NCBI RefSeq assembly: GCF_900116495.1
Contig: NZ_FPAY01000005.1
Span: forward strand, 208,915 to 272,914
DNA length: 64,000 nucleotides
From: Arthrobacter sp. ov118
GTDB taxonomy: Bacteria > Actinomycetota > Actinomycetes > Actinomycetales > Micrococcaceae
Direction of reading: 5' to 3'
The first letter of the stretch is position 1, and each line of letters opens with the position of its first letter. The notes beneath the pieces are model-generated. The model had not been told where the DNA came from. It saw nothing but the letters and a program-made list of their open reading frames with translations, and did not search any database. Below, piece by piece: positions 1-9,612 of this stretch. A program made the position numbers and the translations under genes.

Positions 1-150
1 GCCGTCATGGCACTTGAGGGCGTGACGGCCGCATCCATCGAGCTGAACCCGGGCGGCCACTCCCGCCTCGTTATTTCCGGATCCCTCACCTCCGCGGCGG
101 TCCGTGACGCTGTAGTTTCCGCCGGGTACAGCCTGGCCTCCAGCCGCTAA
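1..150 (+). CDS. C-terminal end of a heavy-metal-associated (HMA) copper chaperone, partial
   Basis: The first 49 codons of the window form an open frame ending in TAA. They carry the second half of an HMA-like ferredoxin fold: LEGVTAASIELNPGG, a hydrophobic strand, then TSAAVRDAVVSAGYSLA, which resembles the last helix and strand of CopZ or ATPase metal-binding domains. The CxxC copper site would lie upstream, outside the window, so it cannot be checked. It lies 69 bp before a CopB-type ATPase on the same strand, so a copper-chaperone role is inferred from context. It could also be the end of a larger protein with an HMA domain. Confidence 0.6.
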   Translation, partial: AVMALEGVTAASIELNPGGHSRLVISGSLTSAAVRDAVVSAGYSLASSR

Positions 151-219
151 TCCGGCCCCGCCGGCCTGCAGTGCCCAAACATCGCCCAGGCCGGCACCCG
201 GTCCCCGCAAGAAGGAACC

Positions 220-2348
220 ATGGAAAACCACACTCTGCACGGCCACCAGTCCGCTGCAACCGACGCCGCCTCCCACGACGCTCCCCCGGCCAGCGCAACG
301 GCACACCCCCATGAGGCGCACGGCGGCAATGGCCACGACGATGACCACGTGGTGCACAGCCACGGCCAGCACGCCGGGCACAGCACCGCGATGTTCAAGG
401 ACAGGTTCTGGCTGACTCTGGTCCTGTCAGTCCCCGTGGTGTACTTCAGCCCGATGTTCGCTGACCTGCTCGGCTACATGCCGCCCGACTTCCCCGGCTC
501 AGCGTGGATCCCCCCAGTCCTTGGGACCGTCATCTTTTTCCGTGGCGGGATGCCCTTCCTGAAGGGCGGCCTGAAGGAACTCAAGTCCCGGCAGCCGGGC
601 ATGATGCTGCTGATCGGCATGGCCATCAGCGTCGCCTTCGCCGCCTCCTGGGTCACCACCTTGGGCATCGGCGGCTTCGACCTGGACTTCTGGTGGGAAC
701 TGTCCCTGCTGGTCGCCATCATGCTCCTGGGCCACTGGATCGAAATGCGCGCCCTCGGATCCGCCCAGGGAGCCCTCGACACCCTCGCGGCCTTGCTACC
801 CTATGAAGCCGAACGCATCACCGATGCAGGCACCGAAACCGTCACCATCTCCGAACTCCGGACCGGAGACACTGTCCTGGTCCGGTCCGGGGCACGGATG
901 CCCGCGGACGGCACCGTCATCGACGGGCAGGCCGAGTTCGACGAATCCATGATCACCGGCGAGTCCAAGACCGTGCTCCACTCCCCGGGCGCCCCCGTGG
1001 TTGCCGGAACCGTCGCCACGGACAACACCGTCCGGGTCCGGGTGACCGCCGTCGGGGATGACACCGCACTGGCCGGGATCCAGCGCCTGGTCGCCGAAGC
1101 ACAGGCGTCCTCATCACGGGCACAGGCCCTCGCCGACCGGGCCGCGGCATTCCTGTTCTACTTCGCCACCGTTGCCGGCGTCATCACCTTCATCGCCTGG
1201 ACCCTGCTGGACAGCGTCCCCGAGGCTGTGACCCGCACAGTTACGGTCCTGGTGATCGCCTGCCCGCACGCCCTGGGCCTGGCCATCCCGCTGGTCATCG
1301 CCATCTCCACCGAGCAGGCCGCCCGCGCCGGTGTGCTGATCAAGAACCGGATGGCGCTGGAACGGATGCGGACCATCGACATCGTCTTGTTCGACAAGAC
1401 CGGAACCCTGACCAAGGGTGAACCCGAATTCAAGGACACCGCCCCCGCCGGCGGCACCAGCCCGGAGGAGCTGCTGGCCCTGGCCGCCGCCGTCGAGTCC
1501 GACAGCGAACACCCGGTGGCCCGGGCCATCGTCAAGGCCGCGCGCCATCGGGGACTGGACATTCCACAGGCCACCGGTTTCACGTCCCTGACCGGCCGCG
1601 GCGTCCGGGCCACGGTGGATGGCCGCACCGTGCAGGTCGGCGGCCCGGCGCTGTTGAAGGAACTCGGCATTACCGAACCCGACACGCTGTCTGCTTCCAC
1701 CCGGGAATGGATGGACCGCGGCGCGGCAGTGCTGCACGTGGTCGACGGGCGACGCATCCTCGGAGCCATCAGCCTCGAGGACGCCGTCCGCGAGGAATCG
1801 CGACAGGCCGTCGCCGCACTGCAGAAGCGGGGCATCAAGGTCGCCATGATCACCGGCGACGCCCGTCAGGTCGCCGCAGCCGTCGGAGCCGAGCTGAACA
1901 TCGACGAGGTCTTCGCCGAAGTCCTGCCCGCCGACAAGGACAAGAAAGTCGCCGAGCTACAGGCCCGCGGCCTGAAGGTGGCCATGGTCGGGGACGGGGT
2001 CAACGACTCGCCGGCCCTGGCCCGCGCCGAAGTCGGCATCGCGATCGGCGCCGGCACCGACGTAGCGATGGAATCGGCCGGCGTGGTCCTGGCCGGCAAC
2101 GACCCCCGGGCTGTCCTGTCGATGGTGGACCTGTCGCGGGCCAGCTACCGGAAGATGTGGCAGAACCTGGTCTGGGCCACCGGATACAACATCATCTCCG
2201 TCCCGCTGGCCGCGGGGTGCTCGCCTTCGCAGGGGTCGTGCTCTCCCCGGCCATGGGCGCGGTCCTGATGTCCGTCTCGACCATCGTGGTGGCGCTGAAC
2301 GCGCAGCTGCTGCGGCGGGTGAAACTCAACCCATCCGAGGTTCGTTGA
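220..2348 (+). CDS. copB: CopB-type copper-translocating P-type ATPase (P1B), frameshifted near the C-terminus
   Basis: This is an inner-membrane pump expected to export Cu or Ag. The N-terminus is histidine-rich (residues 1-50). Further motifs are the TGES actuator loop (MITGES), the CPH transmembrane metal motif typical of CopB rather than CopA, the phosphorylation site DKTGTLTKGE, the HP motif (SEHPVARAI) and the hinge MVGDGVNDSPA. In its own frame the protein stops at 2268 after 682 residues with a meaningless tail. Frame 3 continues from about 2214-2217 with the expected last helices (LAFAGVVLSPAMGAVLMSVS) and stops at 2348. One G is missing from a GGGG run, where GCG GGG GTG CTC is expected. 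This is either a recent frameshift or a base-calling error. RBS AGAAGGAA precedes the ATG. Confidence 0.88.
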
Positions 2349-2439
2349 ACCAAGAGGCCTCACCAGCCAGGGGCGCCAGCACCCCCGTGGCCGATAGCCT
2401 AGAAGCCACAGCAGACCCCCACGAAAAGGAGGAAACGCC

Positions 2440-2907
2440 TTGACCGCAGCCCATCGCACCGCCGCGGCGTTCCTTCGCAGTGCGGGCCTCGTGGCCGTGG
2501 TGCTGGCCGTCATCGCCGGGATCTTGGGCATGCACGTCCTGACGGGCACGCACGCCACACACTCCCTGGCCTCGGCAACGGCAGGCGCCCACACGCACCA
2601 CCACCCCGACGCTTCCGACCACCACGCATCCCATCAGGATTCCCCCGGGATGCCGGACGCCGGAGCCGCCGGCCAGGACGGCGTCCGCGCCACAGCAGGG
2701 CAGTCCTCAGATTCTTGCTCGTGCGGCGGCATGCAGGCCATGACCTCCTGCACACCCTCAGCGAAGACGGCGTCCCTGGCCGCACCGGCACCCGGCACCT
2801 CCGTGCTGGGCATCCACACCGGCACCGCAACCGCACGCGATGCGGTCCGGTGGACCTACCTTCCGGGCAGCCCATCACCTTGTGAGCTGTCCATCAGCAG
2901 GACGTAA
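2440..2907 (+). CDS. DUF6153 family membrane-anchored protein
   Basis: A 155-residue protein with one N-terminal membrane segment (about residues 14-33, AGLVAVVLAVIAGILGMHVL). A His-rich outer segment (HTHHHPDASDHHASHQ) follows, then the conserved SCSCGGMQAMTSCTPS block of DUF6153. The start is TTG at 2440, chosen because AAAAGGAGG lies a few bases upstream and the frame then runs straight into the membrane helix. It follows the copper ATPase by 92 bp and precedes a DUF305 lipoprotein, so it probably belongs to a copper-response group. The Cys, His and Met residues could bind metal at the cell surface. The biochemical role of this family is not established. Confidence 0.75.
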   Translation: MTAAHRTAAAFLRSAGLVAVVLAVIAGILGMHVLTGTHATHSLASATAGAHTHHHPDASDHHASHQDSPGMPDAGAAGQDGVRATAGQSSDSCSCGGMQAMTSCTPSAKTASLAAPAPGTSVLGIHTGTATARDAVRWTYLPGSPSPCELSISRT

Positions 2908-3049
2908 AACCGGGCATCCGCCGCGGCTTTTCCCGGCGCACGCTTTGTAACCTGGCCGTCCCTTCAGCGAGTGGTCAGGGCCTCACCCGATGCACCCTGT
3001 CCCTGCGCCTTCTCGGCGCCAGCTGATATTTGAAGGACCTGATTTTCCA

Positions 3050-3691
3050 ATGAACAAGAATTTTCTGACTCTTTCCGCGACCGCCGTCGCGGCCGCACTC
3101 GCCCTGGCCGGATGCTCAACCGGCACCCCCGGATCCTCCGCCGCCTCCAGCAGTCCGGCATCCACCGGAAGTTCCACGCCGGGCATGGGCCACGGCGGCA
3201 CGGGCATGATGTCCAGCAGCGCACCGGCCGCCGCGGCAGACCACAACGCCGCCGACACGATGTTCGCGCAAGCGATGATCCCGCATCACGAACAGGCCGT
3301 GGAAATGAGCGACCTGATGCTCAAGAAAACCGGTATCCAGGCATCTGTGACTGACCTTGCCACCCGGATCAAGGCCGCCCAGGCTCCCGAGATTGAAACC
3401 ATGAAGGGATGGTTGAAGAGCTGGAATGAGTCCGCGACCATGGGCGCCGGCCACGGCATGGACGGCATGATGGGTGCCGCCGACCTGAAGGCGTTGGACG
3501 TGGCCCAGGGAACCGAAGCCGCGCGGCTCTTCCTGAAGCAGATGATTGCCCATCACCAGGGCGCTGTGATGATGGCCAAGAAGGAAAGCAGCGCCGGTAA
3601 GAACGCCGATGCCGTGCAGCTGAGCAAGGACATGGTGACCGCGCAGGAAGCCGAAATCCAGGAGATGCAGAAACTGCTGGCCACCCTCTAG
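3050..3691 (+). CDS. DUF305 lipoprotein, probable copper-resistance protein
   Basis: A secreted protein of 213 residues. The signal peptide ends in the lipobox LAGC, so it should be lipid-anchored on the outer face of the membrane. The mature part has two copies of the DUF305 core, one with MIPHHEQAVEMSDLM and one with MIAHHQGAVMMAKKE. Met- and His-rich stretches (GMGHGGTGMM, GHGMDGMMG) look suited to Cu binding. An in-frame GTG-type start exists 60 bp upstream. ATG 3050 is preferred because it begins the signal sequence MNKNFLTLSATAVAAAL. DUF305 proteins are commonly found with copper ATPases, as here. Confidence 0.85.
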   Translation: MNKNFLTLSATAVAAALALAGCSTGTPGSSAASSSPASTGSSTPGMGHGGTGMMSSSAPAAAADHNAADTMFAQAMIPHHEQAVEMSDLMLKKTGIQASVTDLATRIKAAQAPEIETMKGWLKSWNESATMGAGHGMDGMMGAADLKALDVAQGTEAARLFLKQMIAHHQGAVMMAKKESSAGKNADAVQLSKDMVTAQEAEIQEMQKLLATL

Positions 3692-3709
3692 CCAGCCCGG
3701 TTATGGCGT

Positions 3710-3737
3710 CGGCCCGGCCACTGCTGTTGCCGGGCCG
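3710..3737 (+). terminator. Hairpin downstream of the DUF305 gene
   Basis: A 9-bp GC-rich stem (CGGCCCGGC at 3710-3718 pairing with GCCGGGCCG at 3729-3737) closes a 10-base loop. It lies 19 bp after the DUF305 stop. There is no T-tract, which is common in high-GC actinobacteria, so termination is plausible but not proven. Confidence 0.5.
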
Positions 3738-3943
3738 GCACTCCTGCCCTCCTACTTTCGTCCCCCAACTCGGCCATGGACCTAATCGGCAGGTTCATCA
3801 TCCTCCCGCGAGTCTGAGAAGGATGAGCGGGCCCGACGCGCCTGCCGCTTTGCGGTGTGCCAGGCCGGAACTGCCCCCCGCGGACATCGTCCTGCCCGTC
3901 ATGCTGCATCCACTCGCCGGCGGCCAGTGAAGGCACGCACTGG

Positions 3944-4648
3944 TTAGGGGGCAGGCTCAATGAGTTCCGGGCCGTTGTTCCGCACGCTGTTGACCCGGTC
4001 GGTGACCACCCGGGGCGTCAGGACCGGTTCAGGGATGGCATCGAGCATTTCCTGCACTTTGTCCTTGTCCGTCGTGTCGGGGTCCAGCCACTGGGCATAC
4101 ATGCTGGGCGGAATGATGACGGGAGCCCTGTCATGGACGTGGCCGAGGGAATCATGGGCTGTAGTGGTCAGAACGGTGCAGCTGAGCAGCCACCGGTTCG
4201 GGTCATCCTCGGGAAGGGAGGGGTCCGGCCAGAACTCATACAGCCCGGCGAAGGCGAGCACATTCTCCTTTTCGGAGTAGAGGTAATTCGGGATCTTTTT
4301 CCCGTCCTCGGTTTTCTGCCACTCGTAATATCCCTCCGCCGGGACCAGTGCCCGGCGTTTGACGGCAGCCTTGCGGAACGATGGCTTGTCCAGGATCGAT
4401 TCGCTGCGGGCGTTGATCAGCTTCGAACCGATCTTGATGTCCTTGGCCCAGGACGGAACCAGAGCCCAGCGCGCGATCAACAGCCGCCGGTCCACGGAGT
4501 CCTCGTACAAGCGCTCCGCGATGATGGGGACGTCCTGGGTCGGAGCGACGTTCCAACTGGGCGGGGGCGGGCTGCCTTCGATCTCCTTAGCCTCGAACTG
4601 GCTGAGGAGATCCCCGGTGGCTTTGGACATCACATATCTGCCGCACAT
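3944..4648 (-). CDS. yedK: SOS response-associated peptidase (SRAP/YedK/HMCES family)
   Basis: This family forms a covalent crosslink to abasic sites in single-stranded DNA through the cysteine that becomes residue 1 after Met removal. Starting at 4648 gives MCGRYVMSK, which places that Cys at position 2 as the mechanism requires; longer versions of the frame do not. Other family marks are NARSES, the active-site region with PAEGYYEW, FAGLYEFW, and the C-terminal TTTAHDSLGHVHDRAPVI with the catalytic His. Length (234 residues) is normal. A damaged second copy of the C-terminal part lies at 44.4-44.6 kb. Confidence 0.92.
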   Translation of the reverse strand: MCGRYVMSKATGDLLSQFEAKEIEGSPPPPSWNVAPTQDVPIIAERLYEDSVDRRLLIARWALVPSWAKDIKIGSKLINARSESILDKPSFRKAAVKRRALVPAEGYYEWQKTEDGKKIPNYLYSEKENVLAFAGLYEFWPDPSLPEDDPNRWLLSCTVLTTTAHDSLGHVHDRAPVIIPPSMYAQWLDPDTTDKDKVQEMLDAIPEPVLTPRVVTDRVNSVRNNGPELIEPAP

Positions 4649-4843
4649 GGACTCATTGTGCCCCACGCCGCATTCAACGGACGGCGAACCCGGGTGCGGC
4701 AAGACACGCTGCACCGCGGCTGGACGATCCGCAGATCAACAATTAAAGTCTTGCGGTATCGAATGAAGGCAGACGGACACGACGTCCGGGAAGGGGGCGC
4801 ACATCACCGCTGGCCAACACCACAACCCACTGTTTCATCCGCA

Positions 4844-4867
4844 AAAGCCCCTCCCTCGAGGGGCTTT
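4844..4867. terminator. Bidirectional Rho-independent-like terminator
   Basis: A perfect 10-bp stem (AAAGCCCCTC / GAGGGGCTTT) with a four-base loop. The A-rich left flank and the TTT at the right foot allow termination in either direction. It separates the SRAP gene region from the sugar-transport operon. Confidence 0.75.
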
Positions 4868-5082
4868 CCTATGTGCAACTCCTAACGTCTGTCGCGGATT
4901 CGAACTCTTCATCGAGTTCAAAGTGCCGGAACTCGGTTTCCGGGTTCGGCTCTCCCTCAGCAATGACCTCGAAGTCGAGTTGACGCTGAACCTGGCTGTC
5001 CAGGACCTGCAGCTGCCGATCTCCGACATCGGCGAGATTCAGGGGAAAATGCAGGCGTGCCAACCTTCGGTAGAAGCTCCTG

Positions 5083-5142
5083 TGTGAATCGCAGCGATAA
5101 GTGGCGGCATTCTCGCAGCGCTAATTGCCACCCCTGGTGCCC
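5083..5142 (+). repeat. IS21-like terminal repeat, copy 1
   Basis: The stretch begins TGTGAATCGCAGCGATAAG and contains two related sub-repeats (TCGCAGCGATAAG and TCGCAGCGCTAAT). Close relatives occur at 41772-41813 (same orientation) and 29685-29735 (inverted). Multiple short repeats at an end beginning TGTG fit IS21-family ends. No transposase is attached to any of the three, so these are solo ends. The IS21 assignment is from memory of such ends and is tentative. Confidence 0.5.
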
Positions 5143-5251
5143 GTAAGCCGACCCCTCAACGGGACAGTCGGTTCTAACGCCCCCGCTATTGGCCGTAGCA
5201 GGGAGATCAAGGTTAAGCGTGTGGAATTGTGTGGCTATAATTCGGGTCCTT

Positions 5252-6067
5252 CTATTCCTTTATCGAACCTTCCAGCATCCCTTTGATGAAGTGCCGCTGA
5301 AGTATGAAGTACAGCATTACTACCGGGAGAGCTACCAGGACAGCGCCGGCGGCCAGCAGCGCCGTCCCCTGTGTGTACTGCCCTTGGAAGAACGCGAGGC
5401 CTAGCGGTGCAGTCCGAAATGCCCCCGTCGGCGACATAACCAGGGGAATGAGGAACTCGTTCCAGGTCCACATGAAAACCAAAACGACCATGGTGGTGAT
5501 GGCCGGTCGTCCCATCGGAACGAGGATGGACCAGAGGATGCGCTGGGGTGTGGCTCCATCCATACGTGCGGCATCGAGGATCGACGGGCTGACGCCTTTG
5601 AAGTAGGTACGCATCCAGTAGGTGCCGAACGCCACTGACTGAGCAACCTGAGGGAGGGCGACCGCCCAGATCGTGTCGGTTAGGCCGAGGCTCCGTAGAT
5701 CGAAGAACAGTGGGATGACAACGGCCTCTGCAGGGATCATGATGCCGAGGAGAAAGGTGTAGAACAACACCTCCCTTCCTCGGAAAGTCATGGTCCCGAA
5801 GGCGTAGCCGCTGAAAAGGGAAAGCACCACAGTCAGAGTTACCACCACGATTGCCACAAGCACCGACGTCGTCATGTATTGTCCAAAGCGGCCTTCATGC
5901 CAGGCAGTTAGAAAGTTCTCGGGGTGAAAGGAACCCTGTTGCGCCGCTTTGGCATCGGCCGGGGCAAAGGCTCCGACCACAATGGTGAAGATTGGAGCGA
6001 GGACTATCAGGGAGAAGATGATGAGAACGAAATAGTTTAATAGGCGCTCCGTCCGTCTTACTTTCAT
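5252..6067 (-). CDS. Carbohydrate ABC transporter permease (MalG/UgpE type)
   Basis: A membrane subunit of a CUT1-type sugar importer, 271 residues with about six hydrophobic segments. The EAA loop that contacts the ATPase is visible as ILDAARMDGATPQRILWSIL. It overlaps the upstream permease by 4 bp (ATGA), so the two are translationally coupled. No ATPase gene is in the locus. Actinobacterial CUT1 systems usually borrow a shared MsiK-type ATPase encoded elsewhere, and I infer that here. The gene belongs to the SBP-permease-permease unit read leftward from 8332. Confidence 0.92.
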   Translation of the reverse strand: MKVRRTERLLNYFVLIIFSLIVLAPIFTIVVGAFAPADAKAAQQGSFHPENFLTAWHEGRFGQYMTTSVLVAIVVVTLTVVLSLFSGYAFGTMTFRGREVLFYTFLLGIMIPAEAVVIPLFFDLRSLGLTDTIWAVALPQVAQSVAFGTYWMRTYFKGVSPSILDAARMDGATPQRILWSILVPMGRPAITTMVVLVFMWTWNEFLIPLVMSPTGAFRTAPLGLAFFQGQYTQGTALLAAGAVLVALPVVMLYFILQRHFIKGMLEGSIKE

Positions 6068-6993
6068 GACGAAATTCGATCCCCAATTCTGTTGACAAGG
6101 AAACTGATTACGAAGATTAGGACGGTAAGGGCAACTCCAACGGCTGCGGCCGAGCCCACTTCACCGAGCTCGAAGGCCCGACGGTATACCTCGTAGCTCG
6201 GAACGGTGGTGGAACTGCCAGGTCCTCCGCTGGTGGTCACGTACACAAGATCGAACGTCTTGAGCGAGACAACGATGGTCAGCGTGAGAGCAACAGTGAC
6301 CTCGGCTCGGACCGCAGGAACGATTATGGCGAAGAACTCACGCATTGCCCCCGCCCCGTCGAGCCGGGCCGATTCAAATTGTTCTGAAGGGATCTTTGCC
6401 ATCCCGGCAAGAAGCAGCACCGTGACCAGTCCAGTGGTCACCCACGTGCCAATCAGTCCTACGGCCGGCAGCGAGAAAGTGTAATCCCCAAGCCAGGCGC
6501 GGGTTAGGGAATCGAGGCCGGCCCATCTAAGGGTGCGGTTTAGGACGCCGTCTGGTGCGTAAATCTGCCTCCAGGCAACGGCCACGACGACCATGGCTAT
6601 GACCTGGGGAAGAAAGACTATCGTGCGGAACATGGGGAGCCCACGCACCCGGGCCCTGGTCAGGACCGCAGCCAGAACCAGGCCGATGCCCACCGGAAGA
6701 ACAGCGAAAAAGAAAACGAAGACCAGCGCATGCCCGAATGCTCCCTTGAGCCGCTCGTCGCTGAGAAGACTGACGTAGTTGTCCAGTCCAACAAAGGTGG
6801 CCAGCGACAGTCCGTCCCATTCGAACAGCGAGAGATGAACGGCTCTGCCGAGCGGGTACAGCAGGAAGGCGGCATATATGAGGAATGCCGGGAGTATGAA
6901 GTGGTAGGGAGTGGCGCCGTGGCGCCGCCCGCGGGGACGTCGTGCGGCCGTTTGCCGCACAGGGTCGCTAGCCGGCTTTAGTGAAGTCAGCAT
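6064..6993 (-). CDS. Carbohydrate ABC transporter permease (MalF/UgpA type)
   Basis: Partner permease of 309 residues. The hydrophobic core begins YHFILPAFLIYAAFLLYPLG. The EAA-like loop is SARLDGAGAMREFFAIIVPAV. A longer frame reaches 7200, but it would lie inside the binding-protein gene. ATG at 6993 gives a protein starting MLTSLKPASDP and overlaps the binding-protein stop by 26 bp, a normal coupled arrangement. It should form the heterodimeric channel with the downstream permease. Confidence 0.9.
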   Translation of the reverse strand: MLTSLKPASDPVRQTAARRPRGRRHGATPYHFILPAFLIYAAFLLYPLGRAVHLSLFEWDGLSLATFVGLDNYVSLLSDERLKGAFGHALVFVFFFAVLPVGIGLVLAAVLTRARVRGLPMFRTIVFLPQVIAMVVVAVAWRQIYAPDGVLNRTLRWAGLDSLTRAWLGDYTFSLPAVGLIGTWVTTGLVTVLLLAGMAKIPSEQFESARLDGAGAMREFFAIIVPAVRAEVTVALTLTIVVSLKTFDLVYVTTSGGPGSSTTVPSYEVYRRAFELGEVGSAAAVGVALTVLIFVISFLVNRIGDRISS

Positions 6994-8332
6994 AGTCAGC
7001 TTCCAGAGCCTCAGTGAATTCCTTGGGAGCAAGGCGGCCGTCAAGCAGTCCCTGAAGTGACTCGCCCAGAGTGTCGGCCATGGTCGGAGTTGCATAGTCG
7101 AGATACGGCAGCAGGACTCCATCCTTGGTGACCGAGCCGAAAGCGGAGTAGACGTCACGGAGAACCCCTGTGGCCGGAGCGTATTTTTCCGCGTTGACAA
7201 TGGGGAGATTGCCCGTCTTGGCCAGCGTCGCCATCGCTTCGTCGTTAGTGATGAAGTTGATGTAGGCGGCGGCGAGGTCGGGGTTCTTGCTGGCTTTCGT
7301 TACGGTAAACGGCAAGCCGGTCCCGCCTGTGACGTGGGCGCCGTCGCCCTCTTTGGTCGGAGGCACAAAGAAGCCGACGTCGTCGCCCATGGCACCTTGG
7401 AGATCGGCAGCGAGCCATGAGCCGCCCATAAGAAATACCCCTTCCCCCTTGGTGAGCTTCTGCCAGGCGGCGTCATAGTCAGTACCGTTTACCCCGTCAT
7501 TGAAGTATCCGGCCGTTCTCCAGTCGCTGAGGCGTTTCGCTGCTGCCTCATTTTCGGGGGTCGTCCAGGACGCGCCGGCATTTCCGAAACCCAGTTTTTC
7601 GATCTGATCCGAGGGAACATTTGCTCCTTGGACTGGTCCAAACATGTGGATCGCGGGCCATTTTTCTATATTTCCCAACAGCAGGGGCGTTTCGCCGGCA
7701 CTTTTCGCTGCGGCAAGAGCCGAGTCAAAGGCCGCCTGGTCTTTGGGAACTGAGATTCCCAGGGACGCCAGTTTTTTCTTGCTGTAGAAGACCCCGACAA
7801 CTTCCCCGACCTGCGGTAGCCCATATACAGATCCCGTGCCGAACGACTTTCCGTCAGGGCTGTACTCGGAGTACTTCAAAACGCTCTCGGGGTACCGGTC
7901 AGCCCAGCCGTAGGCCTCTGCCCAATCGTCCAGCGGAAGGAGCTGATCCGCCTTGACGAATGCTCCCATGGAGCTTCGTGCGTTGTTGGCCTGGACGACG
8001 TCCGGAGCGTCTTTGCCGCTTAGCGCGAGTCGCAGTGTCTTGCCCAGGTCGTCAAAGGACTGGGAATCCCGCTTGATGGTGATGTTTGGGTAGGCCTTTT
8101 CAAACGCAGCATTCAGAAGTTTCATCTGTTCGTTTTGACCTCCCCGGACTTCCTGATCCCAGACTGTCAGTGTGAGGGCCCCCATTTTCGAAACATCCGT
8201 CTGTACGGTCCGGTCCGCCGCAGGCGATGACGGTGAGGCCGTGCCCGATCCCGGGGTACATCCGGCCAACGCCATGGCTACCAGGGTTGCCGCGGCAAAG
8301 CCTGCAGCTATGGATTTGTTCTTTTTCGTCAT
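6968..8332 (-). CDS. Extracellular sugar-binding lipoprotein of an ABC importer
   Basis: A 454-residue solute-binding protein of the CUT1 (SBP_bac_1) class. The signal peptide ends in the lipobox LAGC, followed by a low-complexity Ser/Ala/Pro linker. The mature start TLTVWDQEVRGGQNEQMK and the later GSWLAADLQGAM and THVTGG-like segments fit this fold. A GAAGG ribosome site precedes ATG 8332. It heads the transporter operon and lies next to a sugar kinase. The neighbouring GH4 and NagB genes suggest an amino-sugar disaccharide such as a chitosan dimer, but the binding pocket cannot be read from sequence. Confidence 0.92.
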   Translation of the reverse strand: MTKKNKSIAAGFAAATLVAMALAGCTPGSGTASPSSPAADRTVQTDVSKMGALTLTVWDQEVRGGQNEQMKLLNAAFEKAYPNITIKRDSQSFDDLGKTLRLALSGKDAPDVVQANNARSSMGAFVKADQLLPLDDWAEAYGWADRYPESVLKYSEYSPDGKSFGTGSVYGLPQVGEVVGVFYSKKKLASLGISVPKDQAAFDSALAAAKSAGETPLLLGNIEKWPAIHMFGPVQGANVPSDQIEKLGFGNAGASWTTPENEAAAKRLSDWRTAGYFNDGVNGTDYDAAWQKLTKGEGVFLMGGSWLAADLQGAMGDDVGFFVPPTKEGDGAHVTGGTGLPFTVTKASKNPDLAAAYINFITNDEAMATLAKTGNLPIVNAEKYAPATGVLRDVYSAFGSVTKDGVLLPYLDYATPTMADTLGESLQGLLDGRLAPKEFTEALEADYADFTKAG

Positions 8333-8405
8333 GATTTTCCCTTCAAGGAGTCAGAGATGGCAGCCAAGTTCTGAAGTGGGTTGAATCGGGGGAACTGCGT
8401 AGTGC

Positions 8406-9479
8406 TCACGCCAGAGAGTGCTGCTCTGCTTCGGTCAGCAGACCAAACGTGGCCTCTGCCCTGCGAACGGTTTCTCGGGATTTTTGAGCGATGAGTTCTT
8501 CCAGGAAACCGTAGCGCCTGGCAATGTCTTGGCTCTCTGCGTTTCGGTTTGCTTGTTTTTTAGTGGCTGACCACCAGTCGGATATGTCGCCCCAGCCCGG
8601 GGATGCCAGGGAACCGCCAAAGTGCTGGACTGCCAGCGCGGAACATAGGGATGCAAAAAGCAGCCGTTGCTCCAGCGGCCATTGATCCAAGGTGCCGACG
8701 ACCATCGCGGCGGCAAAGACGTCGCCGGCGCCGGTGGGGTCGACCGCGTTGACCTTCAGGCTGGGAACGGATGCGCTCTCCCCAGTGGTCGAATCGACGG
8801 CGATCGCGCCACCGGCGCCCTTCGTGACGATCGCCAGCGGAACCAGGTCGCAAAGGGCACGGAGTGCTTCCCCGGCGCTGCCCGTGCGCGTGTAGGCCAT
8901 GGCTTCAACATGGTTGGGAAGAAAGGCGTGGCACAGCCGGAGATCATCCAGGGCCGCGCTGTCCCATTTCTCCGTGGGATCCCATCCAACGGCAGCGAAA
9001 ACCAATGCCTGCGAAGCTTCGCTTTGAACCCACCAAGGCGCTTCTCCTCCCGGCGACAACAGTTCGGCAACCACGGCCCTAGAGGGCGGGGGCGTCCCGA
9101 CGAGTTCACCCTGGCTAATCGGGATGGGGTGTCCGTGGGTGATCATGCTTCGGTCTTCGTGGCGGGCAATTGAGACCGTAACCGCCGAGTGCCACCCCGG
9201 AAAAGTACGTGATCGGCTGAGATCAATCCGTTCCTGCCGTTCGAGCAATGACCAGGCCCAGGCGCCATAGGCATCGTCGCCAAATCCGGCAGCGAGTCCG
9301 GTTCTCAGGCCGAGGCGAGTCGCGGCCACCGCCAGATTGGCGATACCGCCCGGCAGTGATCCCATTCCATCGGCCCAGACTTCAGTGCCGGGTCTGGGAT
9401 CAGAACGGAGGCCGGTGAAAACGATGTCGAAAAAAAGCGGACCTGTTAGAAAAAGATCGAGCTCTTTGTTCGTTTCCAT
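8406..9479 (-). CDS. PfkB-family sugar kinase
   Basis: A ribokinase-like kinase of 357 residues. The C-terminal signature DPTGAGDVFAAAM holds the catalytic Asp and the GAGD anion hole. The N-terminal GSLPGGIANLAVAATRLG matches the PfkB substrate lid. ATG 9479 was chosen because it follows GAGGTGG at proper spacing and starts METNKELDLFLTG at the first conserved strand; the open frame extends to 9605. About 80 residues follow the GAGD motif, slightly more than usual. The kinase lies in the transporter operon and would phosphorylate the imported sugar, making the phosphorylated substrate GH4 needs. Its exact substrate is not known. Confidence 0.88.
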   Translation of the reverse strand: METNKELDLFLTGPLFFDIVFTGLRSDPRPGTEVWADGMGSLPGGIANLAVAATRLGLRTGLAAGFGDDAYGAWAWSLLERQERIDLSRSRTFPGWHSAVTVSIARHEDRSMITHGHPIPISQGELVGTPPPSRAVVAELLSPGGEAPWWVQSEASQALVFAAVGWDPTEKWDSAALDDLRLCHAFLPNHVEAMAYTRTGSAGEALRALCDLVPLAIVTKGAGGAIAVDSTTGESASVPSLKVNAVDPTGAGDVFAAAMVVGTLDQWPLEQRLLFASLCSALAVQHFGGSLASPGWGDISDWWSATKKQANRNAESQDIARRYGFLEELIAQKSRETVRRAEATFGLLTEAEQHSLA

Positions 9480-9612
9480 GCGGTCTACCACCTCGTTCTT
9501 TCGTGCTCGGTCACGTAGTTGCACCGAATGTGCAACGGGGACGTGGGGCGAAGCGCGGGCCCCTATTCGGAGTGACCTGCGTCGCATAGGTTCGGACGCT
9601 ACCATGCAACAG

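Larger units (their letters stand above)
4649..5251. other. Gene-less stretch with a terminator, an IS21-like end and possible gene debris
   Basis: No convincing gene lies here. It contains a strong hairpin (4844-4867) and an IS-end-like repeat (5083-5142). Between them, about 4905-5090, plus-strand frame 2 reads a short regular stretch with alternating hydrophobic residues (VRLSLSNDLEVELTLNL). That may be a remnant of a coding sequence, but it has no start or RBS. Confidence 0.4.
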
